Part shown: one piece after another, positions 23,492 through 31,368 of the stretch
How positions within the stretch are numbered: position 1 is the first letter of the stretch
How the letters are laid out: every line of letters starts with the position of its first letter
NCBI GenBank assembly: GCA_021323265.1
Contig: JAJTCO010000055.1
Span: 1-45,997, forward strand
DNA: 45,997 bases
Source: Pseudoduganella sp.
Lineage (GTDB): Bacteria; Pseudomonadota; Gammaproteobacteria; Burkholderiales; Burkholderiaceae_D
Direction: 5' to 3'
Translations under genes and position numbers: made by a program
The notes under the pieces: model-generated
Seen by the model: the letters and a program-made list of their open reading frames with translations, nothing else
Told to the model about the DNA's origin: nothing
Databases searched by the model: none

Positions 23492-25227
23492 GCTTGCTCC
23501 TTTTGTAGTGAGTGTTTGCGCGCGATGATCTCTTCGTCGCACTTGGGACAGAATTCGTGCTTGCCGCTCAGGTACCCGTGTTTCGGGCAGATCGAGAACG
23601 TCGGCGTAACCGTGATGTAGGGCAGGCGGAAGCGGCTCAGCGCGCGCTGCACCAGGCGGCGGCAGGCGTCGGCACTGGATACCTGCTCGGTCATGTACAG
23701 GTGCAGCACGGTGCCGCCCGTATACTTCCTTTGGAGCTCGTCCTGCCGCTCCAGCGCTTCGAACGGGTCGTCGGTGAAGCCGACCGGCAGCTGGGACGAG
23801 TTGGTGTAGTACGGCATTTCCGGCGTGCCGGCCTGGATGATCCAGGGCATGCGGGCGCGGTCTTCCTTGGCGAAGCGGTATGTGGTGCCCTCCGCCGGCG
23901 TGGCCTCCAGGTTGTACATATGCCCGGTCGCTTCCTGGAACTCCAGCATGCGTGCGCGAATGTGGTCCAGCAAGCGTATGGCCAGTGCGGTGCCGGCTTC
24001 GCTCGTGATGTCTTCCCTGCCGCCGGTGAAGTTGCGCACCATTTCGTTGATGCCGTTCACGCCCAGCGTGGAGAAGTGGTTGCGCAAGGTGCCGAGGTAG
24101 CGCTTGGTATAAGGGAACAGGCCGCCGTCCATCAGGCGCTGGATCACTTCGCGCTTGATCTCCAGGCTGGTCTTGCCCAGCTCCAGCAGTTCATCCACCC
24201 GGGCGAACAAGCCGGCTTCGTCGCCGGCATACAGGTAGCCAAGCCGGGCGCAGTTGAGCGTAACCACGCCGAGCGAACCGGTTTGCTCGGCGGAGCCGAA
24301 CAGGCCGTTGCCGCGTTTGAGCAGTTCGCGCAGGTCCAGTTGCAGGCGGCAGCACATGGAGCGGATCATGTTCGGCTTGAGCTCCGAGTTCACAAAGTTC
24401 TGGAAGTACGGCAGGCCGTAGCGCGCCGTCATTTCGAACAGCAGTTCCGCATTGGGACTGTGCCAGTCGAAGTCGGGCGTGATGTTGTAGGTCGGGATCG
24501 GGAACGTGAAGGCGCGGCCCTTGGCGTCGCCGCACATCATCACTTCGATATAGGCGCGGTTGATCATGTCCATCTCCGCCTGCAGGTCGCCGTAGGTAAA
24601 GGGCATCTCCTGGCCGGCGATCACGGGCACCTGCTCCTGCAGGTCCTCCGGACAGGTCCAGTCGAAGGTCAGGTTGGTGAACGGGGTCTGGGTGCCCCAG
24701 CGCGAAGGGACGTTCAGGTTGTAGATCAGCTCCTGCATGTACTGGCGCACCTGGTCGTAGCCCAGGCCGTCGTTGCGGACGTAGGGCGCCATGTAGGTGT
24801 CGAAGGAGCTGAACGCCTGCGCGCCGGCCCATTCGTTCTGCAACGTGCCAAGGAAGTTGACGATCTGGCCGATGGCGCTGGACATATGCTTCGGCGGTCC
24901 GGATTCCACTTTCCCCGGCACGCCGTTCAGGCCTTCGGCGAGCAGGGTGCGCAGCGACCAGCCGGCGCAGTAGCCTGCCAGCATGTCGAGGTCGTGGATG
25001 TGGATGTCGGCGTTGCGGTGGGCGTCGCCCACTTCGGCCGGATAGACATGATCGAGCCAGTAATTGGCGATCATCTTGCCCGAGATATTCAGGATCATCC
25101 CGCCGAGCGAATAGCCCTGGTTGGCGTTCGCATTGACGCGCCAGTCGAGCTGTTGCAGGTATTCGTTGATCGACGACTCGACATCGACGGCGGTCTTGCG
25201 GGGGGCGGCTTGCTGGGTTGATTTCAT
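23488..25227 (-). CDS. nrdD: Anaerobic ribonucleoside-triphosphate reductase large chain (lacks the radical motif)
   Basis: About 579 residues, class III ribonucleotide reductase, which reduces NTPs to dNTPs without oxygen. Visible: ADIHIHDLDMLAGYCAGWSL, NFVNSELKPNMIRSMCCRLQ with the active-site cysteine loop, GSLGVVTLNCARLGYL, and the zinc-binding end ICPKHGYLSGKHEFCPKCDE (three Cys). The chain stops at LQKEQA before any R-V-x-G-Y motif, which is on the next overlapping ORF. The N-terminal ATP-cone common in the family is absent. ATG at 25227 is preferred to the GTG at 25239; no ribosome site is clear. Two NrdR boxes lie upstream. Confidence 0.9.
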   Translation of the reverse strand: MKSTQQAAPRKTAVDVESSINEYLQQLDWRVNANANQGYSLGGMILNISGKMIANYWLDHVYPAEVGDAHRNADIHIHDLDMLAGYCAGWSLRTLLAEGLNGVPGKVESGPPKHMSSAIGQIVNFLGTLQNEWAGAQAFSSFDTYMAPYVRNDGLGYDQVRQYMQELIYNLNVPSRWGTQTPFTNLTFDWTCPEDLQEQVPVIAGQEMPFTYGDLQAEMDMINRAYIEVMMCGDAKGRAFTFPIPTYNITPDFDWHSPNAELLFEMTARYGLPYFQNFVNSELKPNMIRSMCCRLQLDLRELLKRGNGLFGSAEQTGSLGVVTLNCARLGYLYAGDEAGLFARVDELLELGKTSLEIKREVIQRLMDGGLFPYTKRYLGTLRNHFSTLGVNGINEMVRNFTGGREDITSEAGTALAIRLLDHIRARMLEFQEATGHMYNLEATPAEGTTYRFAKEDRARMPWIIQAGTPEMPYYTNSSQLPVGFTDDPFEALERQDELQRKYTGGTVLHLYMTEQVSSADACRRLVQRALSRFRLPYITVTPTFSICPKHGYLSGKHEFCPKCDEEIIARKHSLQKEQA

Positions 25228-25235
25228 TTTTATAT

Positions 25236-25251
25236 ACACTATATGTTGTGT
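25236..25251 (-). promoter_or_regulatory. NrdR box 1
   Basis: ACACTATATGTTGTGT fits the NrdR consensus acaCwAtATaTwGtGT. It sits nine bases before the nrdD ATG. Confidence 0.85.
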
Positions 25252-25266
25252 GTTTTTGAATCTTAC

Positions 25267-25282
25267 ACACTAAATATAGTGA
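25267..25282 (-). promoter_or_regulatory. NrdR box 2
   Basis: ACACTAAATATAGTGA, a second box exactly 31 bp from the first (three helical turns), the standard tandem spacing for the repressor NrdR, which senses ATP/dATP. Confidence 0.85.
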
Positions 25283-25396
25283 GCATCAGCGCCGTTTAGC
25301 CGAATATTTGATTTTCTTGATCCAGGTTAACTTTGGGCGGGGCCGCCTTGCCACAGGGGTGTTAGACTTTTTTGCGTCCAACTTGAGCGAGCAGAA

Positions 25397-25753
25397 ATGA
25401 GCACTTATCCTCCGAATTACCACGAGCTGACCCAGTCCGTATCGAAGAATCTTTCCACCCTGCGCACCGACATTACCGACGTGATGAAAGGGTTCGGCGA
25501 GCTGGCCAAGGCCGCCACGCGCGATGGTGCGCTCGACAAGAAGACCAAGGAGCTGCTGGCGCTCGCCCTGGGCGTGGCGGCGCATTGCGATGCGTGCATC
25601 GGCTTTCACGCCAAGGCGCTGGTGCAGCTGGGCGCTACCAAGGGCGAGGTGGAGGAAGCCTTGGGCATGGCTGTCTACATGGGCGGCGGGCCGTCGCTGA
25701 TGTATGCCAGCAATGCCATTGCCGCCTACGAGGAGTTCCTGGCCGCCGCCTGA
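25397..25753 (+). CDS. AhpD-like carboxymuconolactone decarboxylase family protein
   Basis: 118 residues. The AhpD-type redox site Cys64-x2-Cys67-x3-His71 (HCDACIGFH) is preceded by KTKELLALALGVAA and followed by GATKGEVEEALGMAVYMGGG. Members act as disulfide reductases or alkylhydroperoxidases in the cytosol. The gene is divergent from nrdD and convergent with the kinase gene, with a weak ribosome site. No AhpC gene is adjacent, so the partner is unknown. Confidence 0.9.
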   Translation: MSTYPPNYHELTQSVSKNLSTLRTDITDVMKGFGELAKAATRDGALDKKTKELLALALGVAAHCDACIGFHAKALVQLGATKGEVEEALGMAVYMGGGPSLMYASNAIAAYEEFLAAA

Positions 25754-25756
25754 TCC

Positions 25757-28072
25757 CTACTGTACGTGCAGCAGGTCGTGCTCCGCGAGTTCTTCGCGCG
25801 CGGGCACCTTGCGCGGCAGCTTCAGCGTCACCGTCGTGCCTTTGCCTGGTTCCGATTCGATCTGGATGGTGCCGCGCAGGACACCGGTGACCAGGTTGTA
25901 GACGATGTTCATGCCCAGGCCGGACCCGCCCTGCCCCATCTTGGTGGTGAAGAAGGGGTCGTAAATCTGGTGCAGCGTGCGCGCGCTCATCCCCACGCCA
26001 TCGTCGGCGAAGCATAGTTCGACCGAATGCTCGTCCACTTCGCCCACGCTGATGGTGAGCAGACCGTGGTCGCGGCCTTCAAAGGCGTGCATCAGGGCGT
26101 TCTGGATCAGGTTGCTCAATACTTGCCCCACGCTGCCGGGATAGGAAATGAACTGCAGCGTTTCCGGCATCTGCACCCTCACTTCGCAATTCGCGCGCCG
26201 TAGCTGGGCCGAATACGTGGCCAGCGTGTCGTGCACCACGCCATACAGGTTGAAACTACGGCGCTTGTCCGAGGTCTGGTCCACCGCCACCTGCTTGAAG
26301 GAGTGGATCAGGTCCGCCGCACGCGTCAGCGAATTGGTGATGATCGAGCACGCCATGCGCGCGTCCTTCAGGTGGGTATCGAGCGAAGAGCGCTTGATGC
26401 CGCCCTCGCCCAGCTGGCGTTCGAACTCCTTGCACATATCGCTCAAGGCGGTGGCGGTCAGCAGGCTGTTGCCGATCGGGGTATTCAGTTCGTGCGCGAT
26501 GCCGGCCACCAGTGCGCCCAGCGACGCCATCTTCTCGGACGTGATCAGGCTGGCCTGCGCCTGCTTCAGCGTCAGCAGCACTGCCGACAGGTCCTTGTGC
26601 GCCAGCTCCACGTTGGCCTTCTGCAGCGCCAGCTCGCTCAGGCTGCGTTCCAGGCCATGCTTGGTATCCACCAGCGCGGCTTCGGTCTGCTTGCGTTCCG
26701 AGATATCGATGATGACCCACACGCATCCCTTGCGTGCATCGCTCGGGTCCAGCATGCGGCCGTTCACCATGCACCACAGCCGCTTGCCGTTGGCGCCGGC
26801 GAGCTCCAGCTCGAAATGCATGCTGGCGCCGTCGGCCGTGCTGGTGAACGGGTCGCCGTGGCCGGCGGTCAGCACGGAGCAGGACCGCCCCGCCAGCTCG
26901 CCTGCCCTATAGCCCATCATTTCTTCCAGCCCGCGGTTGCAGCGCACGATGACGCCGTTGGCGAACAGGCCGATGCCGACGATGGCACTGTCCTGCAGGG
27001 CGCGCAGCTCGTCCGCCGTCACGCGCAGCTTGTGCGCCAGCGCCCGGCGGCGTTGCAGCGTCAAGATCTGGGCGCCGATCAGGGCGCTGATGACAAAGCC
27101 GGCCGCACCGATCACGATGATCCCCATGACGTCGCGGCCGTAGCGCTCACCCTGGTGGCCCTCGAAACTCATCACCCAGCGCCGCTCCCCGACGTCCAGC
27201 GGGATCTTGACCGTCAGCCCCGGCAGCGGCGGCAAGCGCTGGCCCGAGCCGACCTTGCCGAAGCTGTCGAACATCAGGTTGTCGACCGAAGGCGGCTTGT
27301 TGCCGCCGTCGTGGATATAGCCCGTGTCGTTGATGCTGACGTACAGGTGCTGCAGCATGGGGCTGTCGATCACTTCGGTCATCAGGTCGTTCACGCGGAA
27401 CACGATCGCCACGAAACCCACCAGCGCCGCGTCGCGCTCGGCTTCCGTCAGCAGCGAAGCGCCGCGCTTGTAGATCGGCGTGCGCGCCACGAAGCCCGGC
27501 TGGCCGCTGGCATCCTGTACCAGGGTGATGCGCTCGGTGGCGACCACGCGGCCGGTGGACTTGCCCAGTTGCAGGGCCTTGTTGTGCGGCGGCAGCGCCG
27601 CCAGGTCGAGGCCGAAGGCATTCTCGTTGCCCTTCATGGGCTCGTTGTACTCGATCAGGAAGTGCTCGGCGCGCACGGAAACGGGGTGCACCTTGTAGCC
27701 GGGGTAGCCACCGCTTTGCAGGCTGTCGTCGGCACGGATGCGCGCCGCGTAGGCTTCGAGCTGGTCGGACGGCACGCGGCGCACGAACTGGATCGCCTGG
27801 AAGCCCGGATAGCGGCGCTTCAGGTCCAGCTCGCGCACGTAGCGGCTGAACTCCAGGCGCGACACATCGTCGTCGACGGCAAACACGCCCTTGATGCTGA
27901 GCAGCATGTCGAAGTAGGTTTGCAGGCGGACCTGCGTGTCGCGCGCAATCTTTTGCGTGTCGCGCTGGAAGGCTTCGGTAGTTTGGCGGTCCTGCACATT
28001 CATGACGAACAGGCAGACCCACACGGTAACGCAAATACCGACAATGAAAGCCAGGTATCCGTGTATGCGCAT
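25757..28072 (-). CDS. CHASE-PAS sensor histidine kinase
   Basis: 771 residues. Membrane helix about 6-27, an extracellular CHASE domain to about 300 (RYPGFQAIQFVRRVP; EPMKGNENAFGLDL; VATERITLVQD), second helix about 316-336, a PAS domain (LQDSAIVGIGLFANGVIVRC), then a HisKA-like helix pair with His527 in GIAHELNTPIGN and a HATPase domain (N-box LIQNALMHAFEG, G boxes FADDGVGMS and GQGGSGLGMN). CHASE domains sense small extracellular ligands such as cytokinin-like adenines. ATG at 28072 has GGAG five bases upstream. No receiver is fused; the HD-GYP response regulator upstream is a possible partner. Confidence 0.9.
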   Translation of the reverse strand: MRIHGYLAFIVGICVTVWVCLFVMNVQDRQTTEAFQRDTQKIARDTQVRLQTYFDMLLSIKGVFAVDDDVSRLEFSRYVRELDLKRRYPGFQAIQFVRRVPSDQLEAYAARIRADDSLQSGGYPGYKVHPVSVRAEHFLIEYNEPMKGNENAFGLDLAALPPHNKALQLGKSTGRVVATERITLVQDASGQPGFVARTPIYKRGASLLTEAERDAALVGFVAIVFRVNDLMTEVIDSPMLQHLYVSINDTGYIHDGGNKPPSVDNLMFDSFGKVGSGQRLPPLPGLTVKIPLDVGERRWVMSFEGHQGERYGRDVMGIIVIGAAGFVISALIGAQILTLQRRRALAHKLRVTADELRALQDSAIVGIGLFANGVIVRCNRGLEEMMGYRAGELAGRSCSVLTAGHGDPFTSTADGASMHFELELAGANGKRLWCMVNGRMLDPSDARKGCVWVIIDISERKQTEAALVDTKHGLERSLSELALQKANVELAHKDLSAVLLTLKQAQASLITSEKMASLGALVAGIAHELNTPIGNSLLTATALSDMCKEFERQLGEGGIKRSSLDTHLKDARMACSIITNSLTRAADLIHSFKQVAVDQTSDKRRSFNLYGVVHDTLATYSAQLRRANCEVRVQMPETLQFISYPGSVGQVLSNLIQNALMHAFEGRDHGLLTISVGEVDEHSVELCFADDGVGMSARTLHQIYDPFFTTKMGQGGSGLGMNIVYNLVTGVLRGTIQIESEPGKGTTVTLKLPRKVPAREELAEHDLLHVQ

Positions 28073-28149
28073 GCTGGCTCCGTACAAGACTATGAGACGA
28101 CTATAGCATAGGGGAATCGACAATGCGCCTGGGAAACGGTCGGTTCAGC

Positions 28150-29217
28150 CTAGTTCGTTGCGTCTTGGTATCGAGCGGCGATGGCCATCACGTCTTCCTC
28201 TGCCGCCAGCAGGGCGTCGACCACGTCCGGATCGAACTGTTCGCCGCTGCCCTGCCGGATCAGTTCGATAGCCGTTTCGTGGGTAAAGGCTGGCCGGTAG
28301 ACCCGCTCGGACACCAGCGCGTCGTACACGTCGGCCACCGCCACCAGGCGCGCGGAGACGGGAATCGCATCGCCGGCCAGCCCCTGCGGATAGCCGGAGC
28401 CGTCGTAGCGCTCCTGGTGGCTGTACGTGATTTCCCGCGCAAAGCGCAGGAAGGCATTGGAAAAGCCCAGCTCGCGCTCCACCCCGGCAATGGTGTCGCG
28501 CCCGTGCACGGTGTGCAGCTTCATCACGTCGAATTCTTCCGGCGTCAGGCGGCCGGGCTTGAGCAGGATCGCATCGGGCGTGCGCACCTTGCCGATATCG
28601 TGCAGCGGCGCCGCCCTGAACAGCAACGGGATATGCGGCTCGATCAGCTCGTCGGCAAAGCGCGGGTTGCCCTGCAGCCGGCGCGCCAGCGCCACCACGA
28701 TGTGCTGGATGCGGCGCAAGTGGGAAGGGTCTTCCTCGTCGCGCGACTCCGCCAGGCTGGCGATGGCCCAGACCGCGGCGTCGGCCATCTGCCCCAGTTC
28801 GCCCAGCCGGCCGCGCTGGTGCTGCACCTGGGCCCGCGCCTGGCGTAGCTGGACGTGGGTGGCGACGCGTGCGCGCAACAGTTCCGGCACCAGCGGCCGC
28901 GCCACCACGTCCGACATGCCGGCGATGAAGGCCTGGCGCTCCAGCTCGGGCTGGCCGCGCTCGATCATGGCGATGAGGGGAATGCCGGCCGTGTCGGGGT
29001 TGCTGCGCAAGCTCTGGCACACGGCAAAGCCGTCGCGCACCACGTCCACCAGGATCAGGTCCGGGCGCGGCAACTGCTGTGCCATCGCCAGCGCGGTATT
29101 GCAGTCCTCCACCATGCGCACGGCGTAACGGTCTTCCAGCAATTGGCTGAGCTGTTGCAGGTGGTCGGCCGATCCGTCAACGATCAGCAGCAGCGGCTTG
29201 TTCTTTGGACTAGTCAT
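28150..29217 (-). CDS. Response regulator with HD-GYP phosphodiesterase domain
   Basis: 355 residues. A receiver domain (KPLLLIVDGSADHLQQLSQL; Asp in LILVDVVRDGFAVCQ) is followed by an HD-GYP domain: SLAESRDEEDPSHLRRIQHI, His206-Asp207 in PLHDIGK, KLHTVHGRDTI, and RYDGSGYPQGL. HD-GYP enzymes break down cyclic-di-GMP. The receiver's phospho-Asp is followed directly by VVRDG, without the usual MP-x-M insertion, so the active-site loop is about three residues short. It lies upstream of, and on the same strand as, the CHASE kinase gene with a gap of about 77 bp. Confidence 0.9.
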   Translation of the reverse strand: MTSPKNKPLLLIVDGSADHLQQLSQLLEDRYAVRMVEDCNTALAMAQQLPRPDLILVDVVRDGFAVCQSLRSNPDTAGIPLIAMIERGQPELERQAFIAGMSDVVARPLVPELLRARVATHVQLRQARAQVQHQRGRLGELGQMADAAVWAIASLAESRDEEDPSHLRRIQHIVVALARRLQGNPRFADELIEPHIPLLFRAAPLHDIGKVRTPDAILLKPGRLTPEEFDVMKLHTVHGRDTIAGVERELGFSNAFLRFAREITYSHQERYDGSGYPQGLAGDAIPVSARLVAVADVYDALVSERVYRPAFTHETAIELIRQGSGEQFDPDVVDALLAAEEDVMAIAARYQDATN

Positions 29218-29242
29218 TGCGGCATGATACCGCAGGGAATGT

Positions 29243-29554
29243 TCAGTCTGCGAGTGCCGGCGAACCATCGGGCAGGAATGCCCCGAAACAGCGTGTGCAT
29301 TCGATACAGAACAGGTGCGCCACCCGCACGTTTTTCTGGCGCAGCACCAGCTGCAGGTGGCCTTCTTCACAAATCGGGCAGGTTTCGCGCATGGTGCCGC
29401 AAGCCATCACATCATCCGCCAGGTAATTGTCGTCGTAGCGCACGCCATCGACGACCCGTTGCGGGTCCAGTTCCACCAGGAACAGTTCCGGCTCTGGGCC
29501 GCGCTGGTCGGGTACCGGGTAGGCTGCTGAACGATAGTGATTCAACTGATTCAT
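29243..29554 (-). CDS. Cys-rich hypothetical protein
   Basis: 103 residues, soluble. The C-terminal half carries CPIC and CIECTRC separated by about 24 residues, a treble-clef/zinc-ribbon-like pattern, with ACGTMRETCPICEEGHLQL in the centre. The N-terminal half has no motif. GGGGAG five bases before the ATG. It ends 25 bp before the HD-GYP gene on the same strand and so may be in its operon. Function unknown. Confidence 0.7.
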   Translation of the reverse strand: MNQLNHYRSAAYPVPDQRGPEPELFLVELDPQRVVDGVRYDDNYLADDVMACGTMRETCPICEEGHLQLVLRQKNVRVAHLFCIECTRCFGAFLPDGSPALAD

Positions 29555-29650
29555 TGTTCTCCCCTTTGCCCAGCGCAAGTTACGGGCACTTTAACCATAG
29601 TCAAAGATAGACCATCAAGCAAGCCCGGCGGTAAAAATTAGCTTGCAATT

Positions 29651-29666
29651 AGATCGTGCACTATCT
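29651..29666. promoter_or_regulatory. GTGCAC-centred operator before the OhrR-like gene
   Basis: AGATCGTGCACTATCT, palindromic except one pair, 12 bp before the regulator's ATG. The same element lies before the hydrolase gene (30188-30203). Confidence 0.6.
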
Positions 29667-29677
29667 ATACTGGGCAC

Positions 29678-30133
29678 ATGGATACGAAAACGATCAACCT
29701 GGAACAGGTACCCAAGCTCGACCAGCAACTGTGCTTCGCCTTGTACTCGACGTCCCTGGCGATGAACAAGCTGTACCGCAAGCTGCTGCGCAAGCTGGGC
29801 CTGACTTACTCGCAATACCTGGTGATGATGGTGTTGTGGGAACAAGATGAGCAAACGGTGTCTGCCCTGGGCGACCGCCTCTTCCTCGACTCGGCCACCT
29901 TGACGCCGCTCTTGAAGCGGATGGAGCAAGCCGAACTGATCACCCGTACCCGCTGTCCGCAGGACGAGCGCCAGGTGATCATCGCCCTGACGCCGCATGG
30001 CAGTGCCTTGCGGGCCGAGGGTGCCAAGCTGCCCGCCTGCGTCCTGAGCGCCAGCGGCTGCGACCTGGAGCAAGTGATCCGCCTGCAGCGCGAGCTGTCG
30101 GTCCTGCGTACCAGCTTGATGAACAATGCCTGA
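29678..30133 (+). CDS. OhrR-like MarR-family transcriptional regulator
   Basis: 151 residues, winged-helix. The opening [20 protein letters not shown], with Cys19 in place of the peroxide-sensing Cys, and the recognition region [20 protein letters not shown] are those of OhrR, which releases DNA when that Cys is oxidised by organic hydroperoxide. Two further cysteines lie in [10 protein letters not shown], allowing a two-Cys mechanism. The usual partner gene ohr is not next to it; the neighbour is an exported hydrolase, and both carry the same operator. A repeat with a T-run follows the stop. Confidence 0.88.
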   Translation: MDTKTINLEQVPKLDQQLCFALYSTSLAMNKLYRKLLRKLGLTYSQYLVMMVLWEQDEQTVSALGDRLFLDSATLTPLLKRMEQAELITRTRCPQDERQVIIALTPHGSALRAEGAKLPACVLSASGCDLEQVIRLQRELSVLRTSLMNNA

Positions 30134-30141
30134 CGCCTCGG

Positions 30142-30178
30142 TGTCCACGCTGGGCTGACCCCAAGTGGACATTTTTTT
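30142..30178 (+). terminator. Dispersed repeat copy 2 acting as a terminator
   Basis: TGTCCAC (30142-30148) pairs with GTGGACA (30165-30171) around a 16-base loop, followed by seven Ts (one belongs to the arm end region). The loop holds CTGACCCCAA, the reverse complement of the core in copy 1 (3059-3101). It lies 9 bp after the regulator's stop, so it can act as its intrinsic terminator. Confidence 0.65.
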
Positions 30179-30187
30179 AAACCAAAT

Positions 30188-30203
30188 AAGTAGTGCACTA
30201 TTT
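30188..30203. promoter_or_regulatory. GTGCAC-centred operator before the hydrolase gene
   Basis: AAGTAGTGCACTATTT, 25 bp before the hydrolase ATG, sharing TxGTGCACTATxT with the element before the OhrR-like gene. Confidence 0.6.
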
Positions 30204-30228
30204 AATAGCCAACTAAAGGAGTCTGACC

Positions 30229-31227
30229 ATGAAAAACGTTATCGCCGCTTCCACCCTGTCCCTGTTCGCCGCCTCCGCCTTTGCCGCCAGCCTGCCGGGC
30301 GTGGAACCGCAGACCGCGCAATTCCTGAAGGCGCTCGAGGGCGGCGCGCCGCTGGAATCGCTGAGCCCTGCCGACGCGCGCCAAGTCCTGATCGGCGCCC
30401 AGAAAGGCGCCCAACTGCCGGCCGCCGACGTGTCCTCCCGCGTCATCGAGGTGGACGGCGAACCGGTCAAGCTGCATATCGTGCGCCCCGCCGGCGCCAA
30501 GGGCGTGCTGCCGGTCTTCATGTTCTTCCACGGCGGCGGCTGGGTGCTGGGCGACTTCCCGACCCATGAGCGCCTGGTGCGCGACCTGGTGGTGAACTCC
30601 GGCGCGGCGGCAGTCTTCGTCGACTACACCCCGTCGCCGGAAGCGGGCTATGGCGTGGCCATCAAGCAAGCCTACGGCGCCACCAAATGGGTGGCGCGCA
30701 ACGGCAAGGAAATCCAGGTGGACGGCTCACGCCTGGCCGTCGCCGGCAATAGCGTGGGCGGCAATATGGCTGCCGTGGTCGCCTTGCTGGCCAAGGACCA
30801 GGGCCAGCCGAAACTGCGCGCCCAGGTGCTGCTGTGGCCAGTCACCGACGCCAACTTCGACAATGCTTCCTACCGGCAGTTCGCCGACGGCCACTTCCTC
30901 ACCCGCAACGCGATGAAATGGTTCTGGGACAATTACACGACCGATCTGGCCAAGCGCAAGGAAATCTACGCTTCACCTTTGCAAGCGACGACCGCGCAGC
31001 TGAAAGGCTTGCCGCCCACCCTGATCCAGACCGCCGAATTCGACGTGCTGCGCGACGAAGGCGAAGCCTACGGCAAGAAGCTGGATGCGGCCGGCGTGGA
31101 AACCACCACCATCCGCTACAACGGCATGATCCATGACTTCGGCCTGCTGAACGTGCTGAGCAAGGTGCCCGGCACCCGGAGCGCGCTGCGCCAGGCCGGC
31201 GCCGAGCTGAAATACCGCCTGCAGTAA
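30229..31227 (+). CDS. Exported alpha/beta hydrolase, HSL (family IV) type
   Basis: 332 residues. A signal peptide (NVIAASTLSLFAASAFAA) precedes a hormone-sensitive-lipase-type esterase domain: oxyanion motif His101-GGG, nucleophile Ser175 in GNSVGGN, acid Asp272 in AEFDVLRDEG and His302 in MIHDFGLLN. It should cleave short-chain esters in the periplasm or outside the cell. AAGGAG before the ATG. The operator shared with the OhrR-like gene suggests derepression by hydroperoxides or another ligand of that regulator. A GC hairpin follows. Confidence 0.88.
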   Translation: MKNVIAASTLSLFAASAFAASLPGVEPQTAQFLKALEGGAPLESLSPADARQVLIGAQKGAQLPAADVSSRVIEVDGEPVKLHIVRPAGAKGVLPVFMFFHGGGWVLGDFPTHERLVRDLVVNSGAAAVFVDYTPSPEAGYGVAIKQAYGATKWVARNGKEIQVDGSRLAVAGNSVGGNMAAVVALLAKDQGQPKLRAQVLLWPVTDANFDNASYRQFADGHFLTRNAMKWFWDNYTTDLAKRKEIYASPLQATTAQLKGLPPTLIQTAEFDVLRDEGEAYGKKLDAAGVETTTIRYNGMIHDFGLLNVLSKVPGTRSALRQAGAELKYRLQ

Positions 31228-31244
31228 GCTGCGCAGTCCCGCGC

Positions 31245-31262
31245 CCCGTCGCGCAAGACGGG
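31245..31262 (+). terminator. Putative terminator hairpin after the hydrolase gene
   Basis: CCCGTC (31245-31250) pairs with GACGGG (31257-31262); a longer alternative uses CGCCCCG and CGGGGCG (31242-31271). The T-rich ATGTTTTATG tract that follows is only partial. Confidence 0.4.
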
Positions 31263-31368
31263 AGCGGGGCGATGTTTTATGTTTCAGGTTTTTTACAAAT
31301 ATATTAAGTGTCTTTTGGCAACCTCCCCTAGAATAGCCCAGCATTTTTATAACTAGCCTGGGGATTCG

